A stretch of DNA of 64,000 bases, taken from contig CM055107.1 of NCBI GenBank assembly GCA_029204225.1, forward strand, positions 27,769,072 through 27,833,071, written 5' to 3'. Below are positions 35,386-46,536 of the stretch, one piece after another. The first letter of the stretch is position 1, and the number at the start of each line of letters is the position of its first letter. This DNA is from Diphasiastrum complanatum. Its lineage: Eukaryota > Streptophyta > Lycopodiopsida > Lycopodiales > Lycopodiaceae. Position numbers and translations under genes: made by a program. A model generated the notes under the pieces. That model was not told where the DNA came from. It did not search any database and worked only from the letters and a program-made list of their open reading frames with translations.

Positions 35386-35870
35386 ATAAATGCATTTTTT
35401 CACAATCTGAACCTATACCAACCTAATTTTAACATTTTAAGATCATCTAGCAGATCGACGAAAATTCATAATGAGGTTAAGATGCTCAGCGAAGGTTCCC
35501 AAAATGACATATCAGTGATACTTCGTCTAAATAAAAAACTGGGCTGTCTCTTGACAGAACCCTTCGCTCACCTCAAAGTAGATAAATCTAGAGTGGATGT
35601 ACAATTTGAGAGCTTAGCGAAGGTTTTTGGTACTGTATAGACAAAATCTGACCAAAACAGTGATTTTTTAAGTCTTTTTCCATCAAAAAATTACTGTGCT
35701 TTCTTTTTCCTATGCTGATGACTTTCTGACTTTTGCTCATCAATCTTTTCTTATTTCTTGCTTTACTTTTTTTTTTTGACTGTCTTTTTCCAAAAATCTT
35801 AGCAAATTAAGTAGTGAGAACAAAAAATTGAAAAACAATTAGAATTTAAAAAAAAAAAAATATTGAGATC
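35386..35870. other. LTR/UTR-like junction between two facing gypsy copies
   Basis: AT-rich sequence with two GCGAAGGTT words (35489, 35617), T-rich and A-rich runs (about 35768-35780 and 35849-35860). Both neighbouring gypsy copies point towards it, so it should contain their 3' UTRs or LTR parts. A TGTCATAAATGC at about 35384 could be an LTR start, but no partner was found. Confidence 0.35.
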
Positions 35871-35874
35871 AAGC

Positions 35875-36330
35875 TTGCTGAACTGGCGGAGCAGGTTGCC
35901 AAAACTTGCGTAATCGGCTGCCATTTACCGGAGTATCAAATCGTTCTCCATCCAAGTGCTCAAGAATTACTGCGCCATAGTTCAAGATTTCCTTCACTTT
36001 ATACGGGCCTTCACCGGCTTCATCTTTGTAAGGCTCCATTTTGCACATAGCTTTGTAGAAATCAGGTTAACTTCTGAACCTCCATCTATCACGGCTGCTT
36101 CTTTAGGAACTTGTCTATGTTGTATCGGCAGAGTGATATTCTTTTGTTCACTCTCCCAAGCGACTCCAACATGGAGTACTTCGTTAGATTCTTCAAATCC
36201 AGCACAAAAAAGCGGCTCCTGATGGACTTCTGGTTCTTCTTTAGCTAACTGTTGCACTAAGACTTCTTTTGCTTTTGGCACCAACTTCAGGAACTCTCCC
36301 AATGAAATATTGATCTTGCTAGACAAAATG
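35875..36330 (-). pseudogene. gypsy protease joined directly to integrase C-terminus (minus copy)
   Basis: The minus strand encodes GEFLKLVPKAKEVLVQQLAK, FEESNEVLHVGVAWESEQKN and an aspartic protease site VIDGGSEVNLIS. The very next codons, in another frame, give KMEPYKDEAGEGPYKVKEIL and then DTPVNGSRLRKFW, the C-terminal end of a gypsy integrase. RT, RNase H and the integrase core are absent, removed by one deletion whose junction lies at about 36040-36075. Confidence 0.85.
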
Positions 36331-36399
36331 TTTATGAGTAGTTATGTATGCGGTGCTTCTAGTTCAGTCATCTTGAAGAAGACTTCAAGATGATGTAAC

Positions 36400-37846
36400 T
36401 GATCATTCATATCTATACGTAAATTTCTTGGTGGCTGCAATGGTGAAGAATGAACAAATTTACAGGTGTTGTAGTTGGTGGTGGCTGGTCTTGCTGGACA
36501 GTCTTTATAGCAATGCATGTAATCACAATCATGATAGAATGGTACAAATTTCTCTTTATTTGGGCATTCTGCAACTCTGTGATTTTCTCCAGATGTAAAG
36601 CATCCGAGTGGTGCTCTGGTCCAATTTCTGGAGGCTTGTTGATGAGCAGCAGCATAAATGGCATATTGTTCTGAAGATCCACCTGAAGATCCACTTGCTT
36701 GATCATTTCCATAGTTCTATTGCTCAGCATTTCCGTAAGGTTTTGGTTCCATCAAATTGGCTGGAGGAGCGGAGTGCTTTGGTGGGGCAGGTAAAGCTAA
36801 ACGTTCCGGGTATCCAAGAGTAGATTGTCGCGGTCTTACTGCTGGATTACCTCCATACTGTGGTTCTCAATATTCCATCTGGGCATACCGTTGTTGAATT
36901 ATCCGAGGGTTGAAGTTGCAAAAAACAGTCTCATGATCAAGTGAATTACATAGATGGCAAACACTGATTTTCATTCATTTTTTCAATTGAGGACACTCGT
37001 TCTCTGTGTGATTTCCTGTACAAATAGAACACCAAACATTCTCCCTAGTAGGAAAAGTCTTTGCAAGCTTTTCAGGTTCCTTGTTTGCTTCCCCGTGGAA
37101 ATTTTCCAATGCTTTGATCTTCTCATCAAATTGCAACTGCAACTTTTCCATTTGTTTCTATTGGTTCTTCCCAAGTTTCTCGAACTCATTGAGCATCATT
37201 TCTGCAGTAGCATTGGCATTCGTTGATGCAATAGTGGTGGATGTCATAGTAGTTTGCCCTACTGTATAAGGCAACATATTGATATTTGGCTCCTCATCTG
37301 AATCTTCATCCTCCTCCCGAATTGCATCGTCCATAGCATTTTGCAAGAGTGCATACTCATTATGGCGTTTCAACTCACGTATGATCCGTTTAGGTAGACC
37401 TGACAAAAACCACATAATCATGGCATTTTCGTTAATCAGCTCAAGTTCGCATTCAGATCTAAGACGTTTCACCCGTTCAATGTAATCTCGAACCATTTCC
37501 CACTTTCCCATTTTAATTTTACTTAAAAGTAGGAAAGGGTATTTCATAAACTTTTGTGGTTTGAACCGTGTGATCAGGGCTCGCTTAACAACTTCCCAAT
37601 CTGTACGCTCAGTTTCATCCTGATTATAGTATCAATCTTGTGCTGCGTCTGTTAAGGCCATAGGAAACAGCTTAAGTTTATCTTGAGGATAAATCTAACC
37701 TTCACAGGATTCAGCATAGATCTGAAGAAATCTAACTGGATCTGTTAATCCATTATATTTGGGTAGATCCAATCGGGGTGCTCTTCTAACAATAATTGGA
37801 TTAACTTCATGTGAAGCACCTCCAGGAGCAGCTCCAGGGGCAACCA
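36400..37846 (-). pseudogene. gypsy gag with four zinc knuckles (minus copy)
   Basis: Starting at an ATG at 37846 (MVAPGAAPGGASHEVNPIIV), the minus strand encodes the gag capsid-like region: RAPRLDLPKYNGLTDPVRFL, LFPMALTDAAQD, WEVVKRALITRF, then an open segment at 37547-37158 (MVRDYIERVKRLRSE, FLSGLPKRIIREL). Knuckles are CSICTGNHTENEC and CHLCNSLDHETVFC near 36950-37035. A second pair decays to CFTSGENHRVAEC and a broken CDYMHCYKDC near 36480-36620. At least two in-frame stops are present. A primer site lies 870 bp upstream. Confidence 0.85.
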
Positions 37847-38711
37847 TCTTCACAAATTCAGATCAAATAGATAATGAGATTGGATCTAGATTTTTCAAAA
37901 AACTTTCTCAGATTAGATCTACTAGATCTATTCCACTTTTCAAGAATCTGATTCAAATTTTGATAGAGACTTGATATGGAAAATCAGAAACTAAAAATAG
38001 GACTGGCGAAGGTTCACTAGGCGAAGGTTGTCTCGACGAAGGTTCATCAGTGCTATTTTGGAGAAAAAAACTCTTTGAACACTTTTCTGGCAATTTCTAG
38101 GGACATAACTTTCGCCAACCTCTCAGGTTAAGGATCTGACACAGATACAACTATGGAAAATTGGGCAAAGGTTTCTGACACAAGAAATTATAGTTTTTGT
38201 AGTCTGGCGAGAAATAAAATTCAAGAATTTCTGTGATCTGATCAAGAAGAATCTTCGTCGAACTCAAAATAGTATTTTACTATAAATAGAATGTTCTGGA
38301 ATCTCGGCGAAGGTTCTGGCAAAGGTTCAAGAGTGATACTGGTATTTTTGCAAAAAAGTGACTTTTTGACAAAAATATGACAATATGACAATGATTTCCT
38401 GAAAGAGGGTAAAATGTTATCAGCTCTGATGACGTTTTTTGTCTCTTTTTTGACCAATATGGCAGATTTGACCGGTTTTTGTTATTTTCTTTGATATCTC
38501 AGATTCAAATGGATCTTAAGATTGGTGATCTGAATAGCTTTCCCAGTTTATTAATCAGATTAGATTTCAAACAAGCCAATCCACTCAAATCAAGCAAAAT
38601 CAATCCCGAACTAACCCTAAAATGCAGATCTAACACTATTCATGCCACGACAAGATGTCTAATGCAAGCTAACCATCCAACAATCATGCTGCAAACTGAA
38701 AAATTGGCGTA

Positions 38712-39640
38712 GCTCCCCGACAATGGGGCCAAAATTGTAGTGGGTTTCTTTCCTTGCCTAACCTGAATCCAAGATCTAGTCAATCTAGCATCAAAGAGAC
38801 GGAGTTAGTTGTCACGCGTAGGTTCGTTCCCATGAGAGTGATAGTTTAGTCCAGATTTCAACATGAATGGAGGATTCACATCTATCTCTACATCCATTAA
38901 CCCTACTCTTTAACACTACACATCCACAACAGAGATAGCTTACTCTTTTTCTCTCTCCCTTTCTCTCTCATAAAAAGTATAATAACATACAATCCCAATA
39001 ACACTCAGATCCAACAATTAGCAAAATCCAAATAAGCATGAGAGATGGAGGAAAAGTGATAGAGAGCAAGGACATTCATCAATCCATTTATGAAGAGATC
39101 CAATCTGCTTTATTGAAATGAGGAAATGAACATGAGGAGCAACTCGAGTTGGTCCCTTCTTATAGTAGAGAGGAGGACCCTGGCCTCTGAATCCTATTGG
39201 TCCAGTCTTGTCTCTCTTTTTTTTATTACAAATTTAAAAAAATGTGGGAACTATTAAAATTGGAGGGAAACCCTCAAGCAACTCAAGATCAAGAGTGGGA
39301 TTATCATCATCCACTCCTAGAGAGGATTCTATTCCTTTTGCTTTGGAAATGGGTGGGTACCCGCATACAAAACCCGATGATTTTCTATCTAATTGTGTAG
39401 GGCTCAAAATGAAACGTCACAGACATGGTCTCTCACGTTTATCTATCAATACATTTTTTGTCAACAGATCTCTACCATTTCACAACAGACTCAAGTGCTT
39501 GCCATACTTCACCGTACCATGGTTACAGAAACAAATTTGCTTCACAACTTCCTACACTACTAAAGAATGAGTCTATTTTAGCTAGCGAAGCAATCGCTAG
39601 CTAAGTTTTCGCTTAGCTATAATTACATTACAACATCTCT
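38712..39640 (-). repeat. Probable 5' LTR and primer-binding site of the minus-strand gypsy copy
   Basis: On the minus strand the sequence TTTTGGCCCCATTGTCGGGG (about 38736-38717) matches the primer-site context typical of Tat/Athila-class gypsy elements (TTTTGGCGCCGTTGCCGGGG). It follows CCACTACA, a plausible LTR end. The LTR should extend upwards to about 39630; TGTTGTAATG there is a candidate start, but without a second LTR the boundary is a guess. The leader 37847-38711 contains several GCGAAGGTT words. Confidence 0.5.
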
Positions 39641-40084
39641 AACTTGCCTTGTGTGGCTTTTACCTTTATATACATTCTTCTTCTTCTTTTGTGCTATGAT
39701 GTATTTTCCCATCTATTAATGATCAAATAGGAAGCTTCTTCCTTAGAATAATAATTCTCCTCACAGAGTAGCTAGTTCCATGGATTCTAGTAATATAAAA
39801 ATAGGGTTCTGGGTTCTGGGTTATGGCAATAAATAGATCAGACAATGCTGTTTTATCTTGTTAGAAAGGAGATTTGAGCTTGCCAATGCATTGCAATTGT
39901 GGCTGGATCTAAGAACTCAATAGAATAATCCAGGTGAGCAGCTCCTCCATGGTTCTCATATTGAGTTGAATGAAGGGCTTCTTTAGAAACCGGATTTTCC
40001 TGCACAAATCACCCTGTTTGGTTGTCTGGTAGCATACTTTTTTATGGAGGTTGGATTGCATGCAATGGTGCAATCTGGGGTCAG

Positions 40085-42208
40085 ATGAGGATGGCTGTTT
40101 ACTCGCTTGAGAGCAGCAACAGATTTCTCACGGCTCAGAAAACTGTAGCATATAGCATTTGGAAGCAAAACTGTTCAGGTAGGGTTATGAAATCCAACGA
40201 GCTCTATCTCTTGCTGTACTGTTTAGGGTTAAGAGCTTTTTCTTCGACACCCCAGGAGACCGTCGGTTCGGCCGGGCATGACTTTTCGTGGCAATCTGAC
40301 AGGGTTGATTACGAAGAAGAAGGAAAGATTAAAAAGGATGCAGGTTTATTTATTCACAAAAAAAGTTCTCATGCTACTGAACTTCAACAGTGGAAATATA
40401 ATGATGGGGGTTTGGCAAGTAGCAGCAGTACGAAGGCGAGCACTGAAGGAATGCCTGGATCTAGTCATATTATCTACAAAAGGACATTAGGGGGTAGAAA
40501 GAACATAGGCAAGTATGCCACAGATGTGGTTAATAGGATTCTGAGTGTTTTAGAGCAGTTTGGATGGTGCCAGCAAACCTTAGAGGAGCTTCAAACCCTA
40601 GAGCTGCAGCTTACTCCTTATCAGGTTGCCAAGGTTTTGAATAGGCAGAAGGATTCGGATCTAGCCCTGGCTTTCTTCCAGTGGGCCCAAGTTGAGGCAG
40701 GTTGCCAGCATGACCGTTTTTCCTATACGACATTGATCAAGGTTGTAGCTCGTGCCAGGAGGTTGGAGCTGATAGAAGGCATACTCGAGGAGATGAAAGA
40801 AGTCAATTGTGAACTGGATCCTGTGGCCTTTACGGTTGCCATAAGGGCGTTCGCGCAGGCAGGGGACATCGAGAAAGCTATGAAGATTTTCAGTGAGATG
40901 AAGGACCATGGCTGTGAGCCAGACCAGGTGACTTACACAGTCCTGTTGAAAATGTTTGCAGATGCAAAGCTGCCTGACAAGGTTTTCGAGTTATACAAGG
41001 AAATGCTGCAAAATGGAAAGACGCTGGATACCATGGCATACAATACCCTGATTCATTCTTTCACTAAATTAGGTCAACACAATGTAGCTCTCAAATTTTC
41101 TGAAGAGATGAAGGCAAATGGTTGCTATCCCAGCATATATACTTACAGTATTCTGATCTTGTTGCATGCAAAAGCAGGCAGGCTAGACCTGTGTCTAGAG
41201 CAGTATAAAGAAATGAAAAGGGCTGGTTTTAGACCAAGGGAAGTTGTGGTCACAACATTGCTCAGAGCTATCAAGGAAGCTGGAAATTTGGAGGAGGCAC
41301 AGAATTTGTTTGCTGACATTCAGCAAGCTGGCTTGGAGAATAATGAATATGTGTATAGCATACTCTTTGAGATGTGGGCAAAAGCTGGCGATGCCAAAAG
41401 TGCAACAGATTGCTTCAATAGAATGGTTAAGGAAGGAATCAAGGTCAGCCTTCCTTTGTGTAATGTCTTGATTGCCCTCTATGTCAAACAGAACATGTTT
41501 GATGAAGCCCAAAGTCTCTTGGCTTCTTTTCCTTCATTGGGACTTGGACATTCTTTAGAAACTATCACACAGGTTCTTCATTTCTTATCTAAGTGCAGTG
41601 AAAAGGATGAAGAAATCACAAAGATTTTGCTGCATAGTAGCAGAGGAGGTGAGGCCCACACATTTTTGTCTGCCTTAACATCTGGTACATACAAGAACGA
41701 AGCTCTTACTTCCCTAGTCCAGGATTTCTTTGATGGTTTGAAGTCAGAAAGACGCTTTCTTCGGCATAAGTTCATTGATGCACTCATAAATCTCTTGTAT
41801 TGGAGAGATCAGAATTATCAGGCATGCTGCATTTGGGAGGTTGCTGTAGACTTTCTTTTCTTTGACTATGTTTTTGAGGAGCCAATTGAAGGGATATGGT
41901 CAGTGAACATGATAAGGATGGAAGAAGGCACAGCAGTTATTTGTCTCACAAAAACTTTTGAATACTTTAAGCGGCAGTTTGGAAGAAAAGAGTTTTCGCC
42001 AAAATGGGTTCAAATTAAACTAGGCAATAATAGTTTCACTGATGCAGAATCACAGAAGTTGAAAGTGAACGAGCTCTTGAGCACAGTGGCGTCTCCTTTC
42101 AGGGTTGAAAGTTCTGATTTTATTTGCCATGGAGAAGCTCTGCTTCAATGGCTCAATGATCCAAAAGTGGAGTCCCATTTTGGGTTGTTATCTGATTTTA
42201 AGCCCTAA
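40085..42208 (+). CDS. P-class pentatricopeptide repeat protein with degenerate SMR-like C-terminus
   Basis: Intronless gene for a 707-residue protein. PPR proteins bind organellar RNA one base per repeat and act in RNA processing, stability or translation. The N-terminal 60 residues are rich in Ser, Leu, Arg and Thr with few acids, as in an organelle targeting peptide; whether mitochondrion or plastid is unclear. Eight consecutive repeats with exact 35-residue spacing run from about residue 211 (FSYTTLIKVVARARRLELI) to about 490, for example VTYTVLLKMFADAKLPDKVF and IYTYSILILLHAKAGRLDLC. From about residue 605 the tail WSVNMIRMEEGTA and a later EALLQWLND resemble the SMR domain of PPR-SMR proteins, but the D/L-H-G-H motif of nuclease-type SMR is absent. 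The start is the first in-frame ATG (40085); a second at 40091 is possible. An open frame extends 21 codons upstream without ATG. No stop or frameshift; flanked by transposon debris. Probably functional. Confidence 0.92.
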   Translation: MRMAVYSLESSNRFLTAQKTVAYSIWKQNCSGRVMKSNELYLLLYCLGLRAFSSTPQETVGSAGHDFSWQSDRVDYEEEGKIKKDAGLFIHKKSSHATELQQWKYNDGGLASSSSTKASTEGMPGSSHIIYKRTLGGRKNIGKYATDVVNRILSVLEQFGWCQQTLEELQTLELQLTPYQVAKVLNRQKDSDLALAFFQWAQVEAGCQHDRFSYTTLIKVVARARRLELIEGILEEMKEVNCELDPVAFTVAIRAFAQAGDIEKAMKIFSEMKDHGCEPDQVTYTVLLKMFADAKLPDKVFELYKEMLQNGKTLDTMAYNTLIHSFTKLGQHNVALKFSEEMKANGCYPSIYTYSILILLHAKAGRLDLCLEQYKEMKRAGFRPREVVVTTLLRAIKEAGNLEEAQNLFADIQQAGLENNEYVYSILFEMWAKAGDAKSATDCFNRMVKEGIKVSLPLCNVLIALYVKQNMFDEAQSLLASFPSLGLGHSLETITQVLHFLSKCSEKDEEITKILLHSSRGGEAHTFLSALTSGTYKNEALTSLVQDFFDGLKSERRFLRHKFIDALINLLYWRDQNYQACCIWEVAVDFLFFDYVFEEPIEGIWSVNMIRMEEGTAVICLTKTFEYFKRQFGRKEFSPKWVQIKLGNNSFTDAESQKLKVNELLSTVASPFRVESSDFICHGEALLQWLNDPKVESHFGLLSDFKP

Positions 42209-43270
42209 TTTGCAATAGCTCATGGCATTTGTACCTAGAATAACTCCTGTAGCTGACCCGAGAGGTCCAACTTCAAGAATTGTCTCTCAATGGCATCAAT
42301 CTCCCCAAACTACAAAAATTGTCTCTCAATGGCATCAATCTCCTCCAACAACGTCTGTTGGCGAGTGATACTTCTCTAAAGTAGCAACTTTGCTGTCATG
42401 TTTTCCACTCCCAATGCCAGCTGAAATCTGAACTGGTAATTGAAATGCTGTAGTCTTGAATTTTGAGGATGGAAAGCAAGTTTCTGGGCCCTTGCAGCAT
42501 TAAGCCAATAAGGCAAGGAATTGTAGCATCCAACCTAAATTATCTTGGCACCAAACATACTTTTCACGCCCAAGCTGGTTTGTGATGTCCACAATGCTAT
42601 TGAGTGTGTTTATTAAGGTCATATTCCTTGATGCTGATAATCTACCCTTGATTCTTGAGTCTTGGTTGAAGTCGAATGTACCAGGCTCAACATGTTTGCA
42701 AAGGGGTTAATACTTTTCTAGAATTTATAAGCAATTTGGAAGGTTACTATATTCGTTGGAAGGTTTATTGCTTAGCTTTGTGTCACAAAATGAATTGTGC
42801 AAGCCTCTGAAAGCGATCAAGAAGTTATACTTGAACTGATTTTGAAATTTGCTCAAACACACCATGCTTATTGATACATGAACTTAACATTTTCTAAACA
42901 TTTCAATTTGTGGTGGTAAATGAGTTTGACCTCTAGCTGTTTTTGAGTCTACATCTACTTTATTTTGGATCGTGTAATTTGCAGTTTTATGCAGGTCTTG
43001 GTGCTCATTGACTTCAATGTCCAATGTTTTGTTATTAAGATTCCAATTTGTCAGTCACAAAGGCTTATCATCCTCAGGATAACTATGCAAAATAGAGGAG
43101 TTTTGGTTGTATCTTGTTATCCAAATTGTGTAGTTTCACTACTCCTTAATTACCCTTGATTTTTGAATAGGTCAATAAGTAGTTTGTAGATAATGTGGTT
43201 AAATGAATATGACTTTTTATCCATGTTACAATTTGGTAGCTCTTTCGAATAAGGGAAATGAGTTGTAATT
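42209..43270. other. 3' flank of the PPR gene with a 39-bp tandem duplication
   Basis: No gene. Two copies of AATTGTCTCTCAATGGCATC start at 42278 and 42317 (period 39). The rest is AT-rich. A polyadenylation site cannot be fixed. Confidence 0.6.
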
Positions 43271-43379
43271 ATGTATAGAATGGTGTCTAGGTGTTGCATT
43301 TGTATGGAGATTTTCAACAAAGATTCCAAGCATCTACAACATCAACATCTCCAACTGTCTCTCCACCATTCTAAAGCAA

Positions 43380-43920
43380 TAGGTGTTTACCCTAGAGGAA
43401 GGTCGAGAATACGAGGACGATCTTCCATTACGTCGATCCACATCGTTTCAAGATTGCCCCAAGGTCCCGAAGGACCAGATCCACGAAAGCCTCTAGTGAA
43501 CGAAGATCCCATAGAAACAATAGAACCTCTCAGGGCAATGTTGTAGTAGGGCAAATGGATATAGTGTCCGGAGGATCCACATCTAGTGTTCCGCTAACCA
43601 TGAACGATCTCCTACGAGAATGCATAGATTGGGACCTAGCCAAAGACGAAGCTCTATACAAGCTAGAAGTCTCACTTTGGGAAAATAACATCAAGATGGT
43701 GAAAGACCCAATCGTTGAACACCAATCGAGAACTCACCGAGTCGTGCCAAGGGAAAAGAGCCTATCTTTTTGGATCCCCCATCCGTAGGCTCTCCAAAAG
43801 GAAAAGCACCCGCCCCCATAGCACAGTTGAGTCCTAAAGCATCTAAGAGTGTAAGGAAGCTTAATAAGGCCTTGAAAAGGATGGGACTTAACAAAGATGA
43901 GCGCCCCTAGAACGCAAGCC
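43380..43920 (+). pseudogene. Unidentified coding-like fragment, possibly retroelement gag
   Basis: Plus frames 43271-43546 and 43555-43788, and a frame-shifted continuation (SPKGKAPAPIAQLSPKASKS, VRKLNKALKRMGLNKDE), look like pieces of one disrupted protein with a basic, Arg/Ser-rich N-terminal part and a mixed-charge middle (LLRECIDWDLAKDEALYKLE). No domain is recognised. The basic tract suggests a gag-like origin, which is a guess. Confidence 0.3.
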
Positions 43921-44221
43921 TATCTACAAGGCTAAAACGTCTGAGTGGAAGGCCAAGAGTGACAAACGAGGTATCAGTGTGTGTGAGAGATTTGTCGCAT
44001 GTCCTGTCCTCATTTAGGGTAGGTCATCTAGTAACTGTACTTCATCATGTTTAGATTGCACATGCACATTTTTATACTAAAGCTTTGTTTTTTTTCAATG
44101 AAGAAATGTCAAATCATTAAACCATAAAATCTACAACCACAACCGAAAGATCAACAAAAAGCAACTAAAAATGACTTCACTACCCCTCATCCCCTAAGGA
44201 CAAGGGTGGATTTTCATAACC

Positions 44222-44811
44222 TTACAAGTCATCTAGCATCAATCTTGTTGTCTGGGTATTCACTTCAACCCTAACATGCACTTCAATGTTTCTTGCCCTT
44301 TCTTTCTTTGGCATATTCGGTCGTTCGTGTATATGATAAGTGGCCAAGAGATCTAGGTCATCATTTGGGCTAGGGGGATACCCTATTGTCATGTTTTCTT
44401 CATGCTCAAATCCCTCATCACTGATATAGCTAGACAATTCTTCGTCCCAAAGGAATGGGCCATATGGTGTTTCAGAATTCACTTGGAAAAATCTATGCAA
44501 TTTGTAGTCCACGGAATCTACTGGCATGTCGTCGTCCATTGGGTTTCCTTGTCTCTCAAAAAGCTTTGAATATCAAATAACTCTTGATCAATTGCATCAG
44601 GTATACGATTTCTCTTGTCTTCTTGCTTTGTTACATACAAGCCTATGGATCTAAATTGAGCGAGATAATATGCAAGATTTGTCCATACTATGTCATGTAC
44701 TCCTACATAGTTTGAATCACTTGCATTGTCCTCATCAGGAGGTCGAGTTTGGTCATGTGGGTTAACAACAAATGCGAGCGATATCAGCTCCTCAGACTTA
44801 GTGGACTTCAT
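44222..44811 (-). pseudogene. Unidentified protein remnant in two overlapping frames
   Basis: The minus strand reads 44811-44518 (LISLAFVVNPHDQTRPPDED, VWTNLAYYLAQFRSIGLYV), then shifts frame at about 44530 to continue to 44222 (VDYKLHRFFQVNSETPYGPF, acidic DEGFEHEENM, then MPKKERARNIEVHVRVEV). About 200 residues in total. One frameshift separates two otherwise open halves, so the decay is recent or a short splice was missed. The family is not recognised; a transposon-derived protein is likely given the setting. Confidence 0.35.
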
Positions 44812-44829
44812 GTTGGACCCTTTTCGTGC

Positions 44830-45395
44830 CTCCCTAATCGGATGGATCTAGAGGGCAAAGAGAGAGTTTTATGGATCTATTCCGGGTGAGTAGTCATGTG
44901 TAGTATTGAATTTCTATCCAATAGGGAGAGGGTAAACGAAGAGATATGAATGGAGATCTAGGCTTGCTAAGGTTGTGAATCTTAGCTTTAGGATCTAATC
45001 GTGGAATAGCCTAGATTTGTGTGTTGTCCATCTTTGATGCTTCTTTTCATTTTTCTCTTTTCTTGATTTTTGATTTATTTGGCTTATCTAGGCATCTTTG
45101 GCTCTAGATCTTCTCCTCAAGAGGTTGATATTCTCAAAGGAAGTGAACAATGGAAGGGAAACTACCTAAAGATCTTAGTGATCACTCCAAAGTAAAGATC
45201 TAACTCCTATTTTGATTCTGTGTTGATTTTGTGGATTAGTTTATGAAACTAGAATGATGAGTGCTTGTGCTAAAGATTATTCATGATTGTGATAGCTTAT
45301 AGTAATGAAAACATAAGAAGCAATCATCATCCACAATAGAATCACACACATTCAAAATAGGAGGGCCTTTGCAAGCAAAAGATAGGAAGGAGGAG

Positions 45396-45398
<3 letters not shown>
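44830..45398. other. Spacer without recognised features
   Basis: AT-rich, no domain-bearing frame. The phrase AAAGATCTTAGTGATCAC near 45166 and other GATCT words recur without clear structure. Confidence 0.4.

Positions 45399-45481
<83 letters not shown>
45399..45481. repeat. (CT)41 microsatellite
   Basis: Perfect CT array. Confidence 0.97.
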
Positions 45482-45484
<3 letters not shown>

Positions 45485-45964
45485 TTTATTCTCTTCAAAT
45501 GGAAAAGGGGGCTCAAAAGTGGTGTCACATGCTCTTATATGCTAGGGGTTAGGGTTTTTGGTTCACCCAAAACCATGTGCCATAATAACTTGACTCTATA
45601 AAGTTTTTTTAAAAAACCAAATTGCATTTTTAACTACTTGGGTCCCTTTTCACTTTGGGCCCATCTGAGAGTGAATCTACCTCTAATTTTCGTGCCATAG
45701 GCTTGTGAGTACAATGCACCTTCTATGGATGTATAACATTATATTAAGATAGATTTGATTCTTTTGCTGACTCGGCCATGCTTTTATTCCCATAGTTGTA
45801 AAATATGGTTGTAAGACGCTGGGCTTTGTTTTCGACCGTTGGCTACTTGTCGAATTCCTTGGTATTAGCACTACTGGTATATCTAGATTCTGGAACTCCT
45901 TTATTGATGACTTTTCGATGCTCTTCATTGTAGTTTGGTGGCTTAATTCCGCTTCTTGAGATCT

Positions 45965-46536
45965 CTCGTACGCTTAGTATGGCTGGAATCGGTTAGAAGA
46001 ATCTTCACAAGAGTCTTCTAATATGCCTCCACTAAGAATTTGGTGATAGTCCCTTGGCACCTTTATGTCTTGTTTGTTGGCGGGCGTGGCAATGTGGAAT
46101 CGGAAGGTCGTAAAGAATGAAAGTGAAGGGGATTTGAGATAGGATAGGGAGATGAGAAATGGCAAAAAAAAATGGGAAAAACAATTTTGGCAAGAAACTA
46201 TGCACTAAAGAGGGGGGAATCAAGGGTGTATGTACGCCAATATTTATCCCTCGTACGCTTAGTATGGCTGGAATCGGTTAGAAGAATCTTCACAGGAGCC
46301 TTCTAACATGCCTCCACTACGAATTTGGTGATAGTCCCTTGGCACCTTTATATGTTTTGTTCATTGGCGGGCGTGGCAATGTGGAATCGGAAGGTCGTAA
46401 AGAATGAAAGTGAAGGGGGTTTGAGATAGGATAGGGAGATGAGAAATGGCAAAAAACAATGAGAAAAACAATTTTGGCAACAAACTATGCAGTAAAGAGG
46501 GGGGAAACAAGGAGGGTGTATGTACGCCAGTATTTA
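45965..46536. repeat. 285-bp tandem duplication
   Basis: Copy 1 begins at 45965 and copy 2 at 46250, both with CTCGTACGCTTAGTATGGCT. The copies are about 93-95% alike and end at GTATGTACGCCA(A/G)TATTTAT. Both halves contain the same short minus-strand frames, an artefact of the duplication. No coding domain is recognised. Confidence 0.92.

Noticed and set aside
40022-40084. Extending the PPR protein 21 codons upstream
   Set aside because: The frame is open but starts with TTG; the first in-frame ATG is at 40085 and the targeting-peptide-like sequence begins there.
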